Assembly (NCBI GenBank): GCA_009731375.1 | Contig: BJOX01000155.1 | Coordinates: forward strand, 62,268-83,531 | Source of the DNA: Paulinella micropora | Taxonomy: Eukaryota; Cercozoa; Imbricatea; Euglyphida | Direction: 5' to 3' | Length of the DNA: 21,264 bases | Shown here: one piece after another, positions 9,718 to 18,030 of the stretch | Position numbering within the stretch: position 1 is the stretch's first letter | Layout of the letters: the number at the start of each line of letters is the position of its first letter | Program-made: the position numbers and the translations under genes | The notes under the pieces: model-generated | What the model saw: the letters and a program-made list of their open reading frames with translations, nothing else | The model's database searches: none | Told to the model about the DNA's origin: nothing

Positions 9718-10218
9718 ATTTTATAAGGTGCATTCTGCACCACCCCAAAATTTCTGTTGCCGGGTTGCAAAAGTTGCCACCACAGGCCAGGCTTTTCAGG
9801 AAGCAAAAACCCAGAAAGTGGCGCCACAGGCCAGGCTTTTCAGGAAGCAAACCCCAGAAAGTGGCGCCACAGGCCAGGCTTTTCAGGAAGCAAACCCCAG
9901 AAAGTGGAACCACAGGAGTGCCAGGCTTTTCAGGAAGGAAAACCCAGAAAGTGGCACCACAGGAGTGCCAGGCTTTTCAGGAAGGAAAACCCAGAAAGTG
10001 GCCACCACAGGCCAGGTTTTTCAGAAAGCAAAACCCAGAAAGTGGCGCCACAGGCCAGGCTTTTCAGGAAGCAAAACTCAGAAAGTGGCCACCACAGGCC
10101 AGGCTTTTCAGGAAGCAAATCCCAGACAATGGCACCACAGGCCAGGGTTTTCAGGAAGCAAAACCCAGAAAGTGGCACCAGAAACCCGGAATTCTGGGTG
10201 GCATAGAACAATTTTATA
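9718..10218. mobile_element. Candidate small transposon carrying a minisatellite
   Basis: An 8-bp direct repeat, ATTTTATA, lies at 9718-9725 and 10211-10218. Just inside, the left end reads AGGTGCATTCTGCACCACCC. The reverse complement of the right end reads TGTTCTATGCCACCCAGAAT. The two share TTCT followed by CCACCC and a downstream CGGGTT, so they look like imperfect terminal inverted repeats. An 8-bp target duplication is the size seen for hAT-type elements. There is no transposase frame, so it would be non-autonomous. The direct repeat is AT-rich and could be chance. Confidence 0.45.
9777..10174 (+). repeat. Minisatellite M1, nine units of 43-47 bp
   Basis: The unit reads CCACAGGCCAGGCTTTTCAG then GAAGCAAAACCCAGAAAGTG. 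Nine copies differ by a few bases. Two adjacent units (about 9908-10000) share a 3-bp insertion, CAGGAGTGCCAGG. Unit lengths are mostly 43, 44 or 47 bp and not multiples of three, so the frames across it (Lys/Pro/Arg-rich) are unlikely to be under protein selection. Confidence 0.95.
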
Positions 10219-10331
10219 GTGGTGTATATGTGTGCAAACATGCGTATATGTATGTAATTATGTATATGTAAGCGTAATTATGTATGTTTGGGTGCGTGAA
10301 ATGGGTTCGGGGGGGGGGGGGGGGGGAAGGG
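10219..10331. other. Degenerate ATGT tract ending in G homopolymer
   Basis: TATATGTGTGCAAACATGCG and imperfect ATGT/AATT variants, then GTGCGTGAAATGGGTTC and 18 G at 10309-10326 running to the gap. Confidence 0.85.
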
Positions 10332-10341
10332 NNNNNNNNNN
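10332..10341. other. Assembly gap (10 N)
   Basis: Ten N directly after a G-rich homopolymer. Confidence 0.97.
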
Positions 10342-10763
10342 TATGTATGCATGCGTCATGTTTGTGGAATTATGTATATAGGTCTGCCATTGTGTATGTT
10401 CGGGGGTATGCATGTATGTCTATGCACGTATGTATGTTATGTATGTTATGTATGTATGTATGTATGTATGTGCGTACGTATATGTACGTACGTATGTATG
10501 TATGTACGTATGTATGTATGTATGTATGTATGTATGTATGTATGTATGTATATGTTTGTGTGTGCGTAGGCGGGGTTACTAAACGAAAAGCCAGAGCAAG
10601 GTATGTATGTATGTATGTATGTATGTATGTATGGATGGATGGATGGATGGATGGTTGCATGCATGTATGCATGCATGCATGTATGCATGTATGTATATGT
10701 ATGTATGTATGTATGTATATGTAATTCATGTATGGATGTATGAATATATGTACGCATATATGA
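10342..10763. repeat. (ATGT)n tract with ACGT, ATGG and TGCA variants
   Basis: ATGT tetramer with a TACG-variant patch near 10470-10510, a unique island GGCGGGGTTACTAAACGAAA at about 10570-10600, an ATGG block at 10631-10654 and TGCA variants. All frames are repeat-derived. Confidence 0.93.
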
Positions 10764-10800
10764 ATAGGCCTCCAAGAGTTTATGCAACACTGGATTTCAC
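10764..10800 (+). repeat. Spacer E, copy 1
   Basis: AATAGGCCTCCAAGAGTTTA then TGCAACACTGGATTTCACA. ATGT lies on its left and (TAGA)n on its right. Confidence 0.88.
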
Positions 10801-10858
<58 letters not shown>

Positions 10859-10890
10859 GGATGGTTGTGGATGGATGGATAGATAGGTAA

Positions 10891-10931
<41 letters not shown>

Positions 10932-10944
10932 ATGTATGTATGCA
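10801..10944. repeat. (TAGA)n tract
   Basis: The minus-strand orientation of TCTA, with a GGAT patch near 10857-10880 and a short ATGT end. It starts directly after the GGATTTCACA of spacer E copy 1. Confidence 0.95.
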
Positions 10945-10969
10945 TGAATTGGCCTCCAAGATTTTGCAT
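10945..10969 (+). repeat. Spacer E, copy 2 (short)
   Basis: GAATTGGCCTCCAAGATTTT then GCATA. It retains the left half of the spacer, and the right half is replaced by (ACAT)n. Confidence 0.8.
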
Positions 10970-11021
10970 ACATACATACATACATACATACATACATGCA
11001 CACATACATACATATATACAT
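10970..11021. repeat. (ACAT)n tract
   Basis: A short ACAT tract between spacer E copies 2 and 3. Confidence 0.9.
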
Positions 11022-11074
11022 AAATAGGCCTTCAAGAGTTTATGCAACACTGGATTTCACACAGCACTTGGTCC

Positions 11075-11075
<1 letters not shown>
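11022..11075 (+). repeat. Spacer E, copy 3 (longest)
   Basis: AATAGGCCTTCAAGAGTTTA, then TGCAACACTGGATTTCACAC, then AGCACTTGGTCC, then (ATCT)n. Compared with copy 1 it extends about 15 bp further right before the microsatellite, which here is TCTA rather than TAGA. Confidence 0.88.
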
Positions 11076-11849
<774 letters not shown>

Positions 11850-12405
11850 CACCATGTCGTTTTCCCGGAATTTCACCTATCTATCCATTTTCACCAGGTC
11901 GTTTTCCCGGAATTTCACCTACCTATCCATTTTCACCATGTCGTTTTCCCGGAATTTCACCTATCTAACCATTTTCACCAGGTCGTTTTCCCGGAATTTC
12001 ACCTATCTATCCCCTTCACCAGGTCGTTTTCCCGGAATTTCACCTATCTATCCCCTTCACCAGGTCGTTTTCCCGGAATTTCACCTATCTGTCCATTTCA
12101 CCATGTCGTTTTCCCGACAATTCACCTATCTGTCCATTTCACCATGTCGTTTTCCCGGAATTTCACCTATCTATCCATTTTCACCATGTCGTTTTCCCGG
12201 AATTTCACCTATCTATCCATTTTCACCATGTCGTTTTCCCGGAATTTCACCTATCTATCCCCTTCACCAGGTCGTTTTCCCGGAATTTCACCTATCTATC
12301 CATTTTCACCCGGTGATTTTCCCGGCCATTCACCTATGTACCTGGTCGTTTTCCCGGAAACTCACCTATCTGTCCACTCCACCAGGTCGTTTTCCCGGCG
12401 GTTCG
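11850..12405 (+). repeat. Minisatellite M2, about 14 units of 41-42 bp
   Basis: The consensus reads CACCATGTCGTTTTCCCGGA then ATTTCACCTATCTATCCATT then TT. Variants alternate ATG/AGG after CACC, and CCATTTT/CCCCTT at the end. The last three units are the most diverged (GGCCATTC, GGAAACTC, GGCGGTTC). Each unit contains CTATCTATC, two steps of the microsatellite that flanks the array on both sides. Mixed 41- and 42-bp units break the frame, so the repeated Phe-Ser-Arg-Asn-Phe reading is not a convincing protein. Confidence 0.95.
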
Positions 12406-12458
12406 CCACCCCGGTGGCGCTCCCTTGCCCGAGTTCAGTGGACAAACTCGCCACCTGG

Positions 12459-12506
<48 letters not shown>

Positions 12507-12573
12507 ATCTATCTATCTATCTATTATCTATCTATCTACCTGGCTACCTACCTATATATCTACCGACCTACCT
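12406..12573. repeat. Short unique end of M2, then TCTA/TACC tract
   Basis: GCCACCCCGGTGGC, a small inverted repeat, and TTCAGTGGACAAACTCGCCA lead at about 12460 into TCTA and then TACC-like tetramers. Confidence 0.85.
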
Positions 12574-12596
12574 GTGTCTCTCTCTCTCTCTCTCTC

Positions 12597-12634
<38 letters not shown>
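12574..12634 (+). repeat. (TC)n dinucleotide tract
   Basis: About 30 CT units with one ACTC interruption. It ends in CTCAG and so could act as a polypyrimidine tract for a splice acceptor at 12635-12636. It also has H-DNA potential. Confidence 0.93.
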
Positions 12635-12636
<2 letters not shown>

Positions 12637-12711
12637 GTTGTTACACGCTCGTGACGCAAACGAAGCGCGTGAACTAAGCCCAGAAGAGCTGAGCCAAAGG
12701 CGACAGGCAAG
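12637..12711 (+). CDS. Candidate internal exon, charged alpha-helical peptide
   Basis: A 75-bp block is bounded by a long CT tract ending in CAG on the left and by AAG|GTATCG on the right, a plausible acceptor-donor pair. In the phase with one leading base, the block is open and reads LLHARDANEARELSPEELSQ then RRQA. This is a charged, helix-forming sequence of normal amino-acid composition, unlike repeat-derived frames nearby. One of the other two frames has an early stop. The frame stays open past the donor into hairpin element J, which is not evidence of coding. I do not recognise the family, and no partner exon is visible within the window. Chance is a real alternative. Confidence 0.3.
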
Positions 12712-12747
12712 GTATCGACTATCCACCTACCTTTTCCCGGAAATAGT

Positions 12748-12882
12748 TAGCCACAAATTTGACGTGTTTTGCGGGCGAGCCGCGCAGGCGAGCCCGCAAA
12801 ACACTTCAAATTTGGCGAGCCGCATATTTAGTTTTTATCGGTAACCTGACCACATTTTGTGTTGGTGACCGATAAAAAAAAT
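12748..12882. mobile_element. Double-hairpin element J, copy 1
   Basis: The first stem pairs 12750-12776 (GCCACAAATTTGACGTGTTT then TGCGGGC) with 12792-12816 (GCCCGCAAAACACTTCAAAT then TTGGC) around a 15-nt loop. There is one bulge and one mismatch. The second stem pairs TTTTTATCGGT at 12832-12842 with ACCGATAAAAA at 12868-12878, a perfect 11-bp stem. A second copy at 20592 has the same two-stem design with a different first loop. No coding capacity. It may be a foldback MITE or a structured-RNA-derived repeat. Confidence 0.75.
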
Positions 12883-13018
12883 GCGACGGCCAGTGGCACC
12901 CACTGCCGATAGGTCCTGCCCGGCCGTACCTGGGGCTGACTGAATGCCATTGTGGAACATTGTGCACCCCAGCGTCACGTGACACGACCTAGACCTCAAC
13001 CTCACACACTTTACCAGA
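12883..13018. other. Single-copy stretch, no gene seen
   Basis: Moderately GC-rich sequence from CGACGGCCAGTGGCACCCAC to ACCTCACACACTTTACCAGA. It contains the palindrome TCACGTGA near 12976. No frame or repeat partner stands out. Confidence 0.5.
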
Positions 13019-13035
13019 TAGACAGACAGATAGAC

Positions 13036-13081
<46 letters not shown>

Positions 13082-13090
13082 GCAGGGAGG

Positions 13091-13135
<45 letters not shown>

Positions 13136-13161
13136 CGATAGAAAGAGAAAGATATATAGAT
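13019..13161. repeat. (GATA)n tract
   Basis: The minus-strand orientation of TCTA with GACA and GGCA variants and a GAAAGAGAAAGATATATA end. It abuts the 3' terminus of minus-strand element A, so relative to the element the polarity is the usual ATCTC-(ATCT). Confidence 0.95.
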
Positions 13162-13668
13162 GAGATATCGACTTATGTCAGAAAAAAGGAGCTTCTAATT
13201 TCGTCAACCAAGGAAGTCTGTGGGTAAAGTATTAACCCGATGCCCAGCTAAGCCGTGATGTTTGCACGGAAGGGACTGATACAGGCGATACCAAACCTCC
13301 CTAGTACCAGGCGGGGCCAAGGCTCGTTCCATAAGCGCCCCTTGCAGAACGAGCTCCCACCTCCATTACAGAGGACCCAGTAAGCAGATGGAGTTTCGAG
13401 ACTGTTCGACAGTCTAGTATAAACCGACAGAGCACTGTGGGTTTTATTCCGGGCTCAACAAGCGAGAAAGGGCACCCTGAGGGAACAGGATTGTGCTTCC
13501 CGTCGCTATTTCGGCATGTGACTTATAGGCGTATGGCTAGGCACACATAAGGCACCCCACCACGGGCCCAGCACACCCACACCATCCCCTAATTCTCTGT
13601 CTGTCGACAGATGGCACCCATTTCAAAAAATCAAGCCCAAGGGAGGGTCAGTGACACCTCAAGTGGCC
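13162..13668 (-). mobile_element. Element A, copy 5 (most complete, minus strand)
   Basis: 507 bp. Read on the minus strand it runs from GGCCACTTGAGGTGTCACTG (13668) through GATTTTTTGAAATGGGTGCC, GGAATAAAACCCACAGTGCT and TGGGCATCGGGTTAATACTT to CGATATCTC (13162). It defines the longest version of the family. Both ends adjoin TCTA of the same polarity as the element. It has an internal inverted repeat GACTGTTCGACAGTC and an AATAAA motif but no long frame. The ends TGTCACTG near the left and CTCA at the right could be read as TG...CA of a solo LTR, but this is speculative. Confidence 0.88.
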
Positions 13669-13720
<52 letters not shown>

Positions 13721-13776
13721 TGATTGATTCATGTACCTAGCTATCTTAGTTCACACGGCATCTGGTTTGCCAGTCT
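13669..13776. repeat. (GATA)n tract and short unique island
   Basis: GATA tetramers at 13669-13722, then TTGATTCATGTACCTAGCTA and CACACGGCATCTGGTTTGCC before the TACC tract. Confidence 0.85.
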
Positions 13777-14107
13777 GCCTACCTACCTACCTACCTACCT
13801 ACCTACCTACCTACCTCTCTACTTACCTAACCTACCTACCTAACCTACCTAACCTACCTACCTAACTACCTAACATACCTGACCTACCTACCTGACCTAC
13901 CTACCTACCTACCTACCTACCTGCCTACTTACCTACCTGCTAACCTTACCAACTTCCTACCTATCTACCTGCCTCTCTACCTACCTAACCTGCCTAACCT
14001 ACCTACCAACCTAACCTACCTACCCACCTACCCAAACCTACCTTTCTACCTACCCACCTACCCAACCTACCTACCTACCAATTTACTTACCTACGTACCT
14101 ACAGGGA
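13777..14107. repeat. TACC tract with TAACC variants
   Basis: About 325 bp of TACC with frequent CTAACC, CTGACC and CCAACC interruptions. It becomes increasingly degenerate from 13980 and ends in TACGTACCTACAGGGATAG. Confidence 0.92.
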
Positions 14108-14437
14108 TAGAATAGTATAGTATAGTATAGTATAGTATAGTATAGTATAGTATAGTATAGTATAGTATAGTATAGTATAGTATAGTATAGTATAGTATAG
14201 TAAAGTATAGTAAAGTATAATATAGTATAGTATAGTATTATACTATAGTATAGTATAGTATAGTATAGTATAGTATAGTATAGTATAGTATAGTATAGTA
14301 TAGTATAGTATAGTATAGTAAAGTATAGTATGGTATAATATAGTATAGTATAGTATATACTATACTATACTATACTATACTATACTATACTATACTATTC
14401 TATACTATATACTATACTATACTATACTATACTATAC
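14108..14437. repeat. Inverted pentanucleotide tract (TATAG)n / (CTATA)n
   Basis: (TATAG)n from 14108, with a local flip AGTATTATACT at about 14232-14242, continues to about 14354. It then changes to the reverse complement (CTATA)n, 14355-14437. The turning point reads AGTATAGTATATACTATAC. The two arms can base-pair over about 80 bp. Confidence 0.93.
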
Positions 14438-14660
14438 AATATAGGATGCGTAAAAGCGTACAGTAGGTAAGTAGGTAGGTAAGTAGGTAAGTATGTATGT
14501 TACCCCAGGTAGGTATGTAGGTAGTTAAGTAGGTAGGTAGGTAGGTAGGTATGTATGTATGTATAAGGTAAGCAGGTAGGTAAGTATGTATGCATGTTAC
14601 CCCAGGAAGCGCAAAAGCGTACAGTATGAAGAAGCACAGCAGCTGCGTCAAGAGGCAGGT
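14438..14660. repeat. GGTA/ATGT tracts with duplicated spacer G
   Basis: Spacer G appears as GATGCGTAAAAGCGTACAGT (about 14446-14465), TGTTACCCCAGGTAGG (about 14489-14504), and combined as TGTTACCCCAGGAAGCGC then AAAAGCGTACAGTATG (14595-14628). GGTA and ATGT tetramers separate the pieces. A reverse-complement remnant, CCTGGGGTAATA, lies at about 15380-15391. Confidence 0.75.
14606..14658 (+). CDS. Weak candidate exon (53 bp)
   Basis: Bounded by CCCCAG on the left and GCAG|GTAGCG on the right. In the phase with one leading base it reads KRKSVQYEEAQQLRQEA, a charged helix-like peptide. Against it: the acceptor lacks a strong pyrimidine tract, the block is very short, and parts of it belong to the duplicated spacer G. 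It may be a decayed exon copy or chance. Confidence 0.15.
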
Positions 14661-15200
<540 letters not shown>

Positions 15201-15393
15201 TGCTTTTTCTGTCTGTTTGTCTGTCCGTGTGTCTGTCCGTCTGTCCGTCTGTCTGTCCGACTTTCTGTCTGTCTGTGTAAGTCTGTCTACCACTGTTTTG
15301 TATGTATTTGTGCGTGTGTGTGTATGTATGTATGTATGTGGTTTGCAGAGGATAAAGCCCGTGTTTTGTGCAACGCATATCCTGGGGTAATAT
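15201..15393. repeat. CTGT tract and short unique island
   Basis: TCTG/TCCG tetramers at 15208-15290, then GTATGTATTTGTGCGTGTG. A unique stretch, GGTTTGCAGAGGATAAAGCC to CATATCCTGGGGTAATA, lies at about 15339-15392. Confidence 0.8.
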
Positions 15394-15555
15394 ACATACA
15401 TGCATACATACACACATACATGCATACATACATATATACATACGTACATACGTACATGCGTACATACATACATACATACATACATACATACATACATACA
15501 TACATACGTAGATACATACAACATACATACATACATACATACATACATACATACG

Positions 15556-15621
<66 letters not shown>

Positions 15622-15642
15622 CATACATACATACATACATAC
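15394..15642. repeat. (ACAT)n then (TAGA)n tract
   Basis: ACAT with TGCA and TACG variants to about 15554, then TAGA tetramers to 15620, then ACAT again up to spacer H copy 1. Confidence 0.94.
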
Positions 15643-16076
15643 AAGATAATGGTCAGGGTCACTCCGTGAGGAAACATACATAAATACATACATACATACA
15701 TACATACATACATACATACATACATACATACATACATACATGCATACATACATACATACATACATACATTACATGCATACATACATACATACATGCATAG
15801 ATACATACATACATACATACATACATACATACATACATACATACATACATACAAACATACATAATACATACAAACATACATACATATATAAATACATACA
15901 TACATACATATAGGATAATGGTCAGGGTCACTCCGTGAGGAAACATGCATACATACATACATACATACATACATAGATACATACATACGTAGATAGATAG
16001 ATAGATACATACATACATACATACATACATACATAGATACATACATGCATACATACATACATACATACATACGTAC

Positions 16077-16167
<91 letters not shown>

Positions 16168-16330
16168 TATAGATACGTACAGGATAATGGTCAGGGTCAC
16201 TCCGTGAGGAAACATACATACATACATACATACATACATACATACATACATACATAACATACATCCATACGTAGATACATACATACATACATACTTGCAT
16301 ACATACATACATACATAGGTACATAGATAC

Positions 16331-16385
<55 letters not shown>

Positions 16386-16616
16386 CATACATACATACAT
16401 ACATACATACATACATACATACATACATACAGGATAATGGTCAGGGTCACTCCGTGAGGCAACATACATACATACATACATACATACATACATACATACA
16501 TACATGCATACATACATACATACATACATACATACATACATGCATACATACATACATACGTACATAGATACATACATAGATACATACATACCTACATACA
16601 TACCTACATACATACA

Positions 16617-16648
<32 letters not shown>

Positions 16649-16690
16649 GGATCATGGTCAGGGTCACTCCGTGAGGCATTGGCTGGTAAC

Positions 16691-16775
<85 letters not shown>

Positions 16776-16946
16776 CATCTATCCATCTATCTATCTATCT
16801 ATCTATCTATTTATCTATCTATCTATCTCTCTATCTATCTCTATATCTATCTCTATATCTATCTCTATATCTATCTCTATATCTATCTATCTATATCTAT
16901 ATCTATCTCCGTGAGGCAATGGCTGGTAACCTATCTAATTATCTAA

Positions 16947-17020
<74 letters not shown>

Positions 17021-17151
17021 ATATCTATCTATCTATCTCTATATCTATCTCTATATCTATCTCTATATCTATCTCTATATCTATCTCTACATCTATCTCT
17101 ATATCTATCTATCTATCTCTATATCTATCTTCGTGAGGCAAAGGTTGGTAA
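15643..17151 (+). repeat. Higher-order repeat with seven copies of spacer H
   Basis: Spacer H reads AGGATAATGGTCAGGGTCAC then TCCGTGAGG(A/C)AACAT. Its CTCCGTGAGG core starts at 15662, 15931, 16200, 16450, 16667, 16907 and 17129 (as CTTCGTGAGG), intervals of 269, 269, 250, 217, 240 and 222 bp. Copies 1-4 are separated by ACAT plus TAGA tracts. Copy 5 has ACAT on its left, an extended right end GGCATTGGCTGGTAACC, and TCTA after it. Copies 6 and 7 keep only that right half between TCTA tracts with a TATATCTATCTC sub-period. The microsatellite polarity thus flips at copy 5. Confidence 0.93.
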
Positions 17152-17302
<151 letters not shown>

Positions 17303-17341
17303 CGGGATGGGAATCACAGTCTACCCGTGATTCCCATCCCG
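17303..17341. repeat. Perfect 15-bp inverted repeat, 9-nt loop
   Basis: Arms are CGGGATGGGAATCAC and GTGATTCCCATCCCG, with loop AGTCTACCC. The right arm is ancestral because it is present in copy 3. The left arm is an inverted duplication of it joined to TCTA. Confidence 0.95.
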
Positions 17342-17421
17342 GACACATGCACAGTACACAAATTATTGTTTGATGTGAAACTGCGTTCCTTTGCAAGGAC
17401 TACATTCCTTTGCGACATCTC
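17303..17421 (+). mobile_element. Element C, copy 2, with foldback hairpin at its 5' end
   Basis: 17316-17421 matches 20071-20176 over 106 bp with no difference that I can see. The 5' edge is new: CGGGATGGGAATCAC at 17303-17317 is the exact reverse complement of 17327-17341, leaving a 9-nt loop. Copy 3 has CTTTTTCCAGAAC at that place instead. The 3' edge is GACATCTC then (ATCT)n, the same terminal motif as element A. One frame is open through the shared block (VIPIPDTCTVHKLLFDVKLR), which may be remnant coding sequence. Confidence 0.85.

Positions 17422-17453
<32 letters not shown>
17422..17453. repeat. Short (TCTA)n linker between elements C and A
   Basis: About eight tetramers between the element C 3' terminus and the truncated 5' end of element A copy 6. 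Confidence 0.93.
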
Positions 17454-17454
<1 letters not shown>

Positions 17455-17898
17455 CGACAGACAGAGAATTAGGGATGGTGTGGGTGTGCTGGGCCCGTTT
17501 TGGGGTGCCTTATGTGTGCCTAGCTATGCGCCTATAAGTCACATGCCGAAATAGCGACGGGAAGCACAATCCTGTTCCCTCAGTGTGCCCTTTCTCGCTT
17601 GTTGAGCCCGGAATAAAACCCACAGTGCTCTGTCGGTTTATACAAGACTGTCGAACAGTCTCGAAACTCCATCTGCTTACTGGGTCCTCTGTAATGGAGG
17701 TGGGAGCTCGTTCTGCAAGGGGCGCTTATGGAACGAGCCCTGGCCCCGCCTGGTACTAGGGAGGTTTGGTATCGCCTGTATCAGTCCCTTCCGTGCAAAC
17801 ATCACGGCTTAGCTGGGCATCGGGTTAATACTTTACCCACAGACTTCCTTGGTTGACGAAATCAGAAGCTCCTTTTTTCTGACATTAGTCAATATCTC
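17454..17898 (+). mobile_element. Element A, copy 6 (5' truncated)
   Basis: It starts at TCGACAGACAGAGAATTAGG and is colinear with copy 3 to the end, AGTCAATATCTC, then (ATCT)n. Differences include GGCCCGTTTTGGGG for GGCCCGTGGTGGGG, and one C retained in ACTGTCGAACAGTC. The truncation point lies within the CTGTCGACAG palindrome of the element. Confidence 0.9.
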
Positions 17899-18030
17899 AT
17901 CTATCTATCTATCTATCTACCCATCTATCTATCCATCGATCTATCGATCGATCTTTCTATCTGCCTGACTCTTTGTCTGTCTGTCTGTCTATCCATCTGT
18001 ATATGTATCTATCTTTCTATACTTTCAGGT
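17899..18030. repeat. Degenerate TCTA/TCGA/CTGT tract
   Basis: ATCTATC degrades into TATCGATCGATC, CTGTCTGTC and TATATG variants and ends in TATACTTTCAGGTGCTCC. This is a pyrimidine-rich run with CAG that resembles a splice acceptor, but no convincing exon follows. Confidence 0.85.

Noticed and set aside
9757-10206. Repeated Lys/Pro/Arg-rich protein across minisatellite M1
   Set aside because: Units of 43, 44 and 47 bp shift the frame, and all three plus-strand frames are open to a similar extent, so no single frame is preferred.
13777-14101. Telomere-like TAACC/CCTAACC repeats
   Set aside because: The tract is TACC with irregular TAACC variants, is internal and has no regular six- or seven-base telomeric unit.
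15643-17151. CRISPR-like array of repeats and spacers
   Set aside because: The conserved parts are separated by 180-230 bp of microsatellite, not by unique spacers of similar short length, and the sequence is eukaryotic in character.
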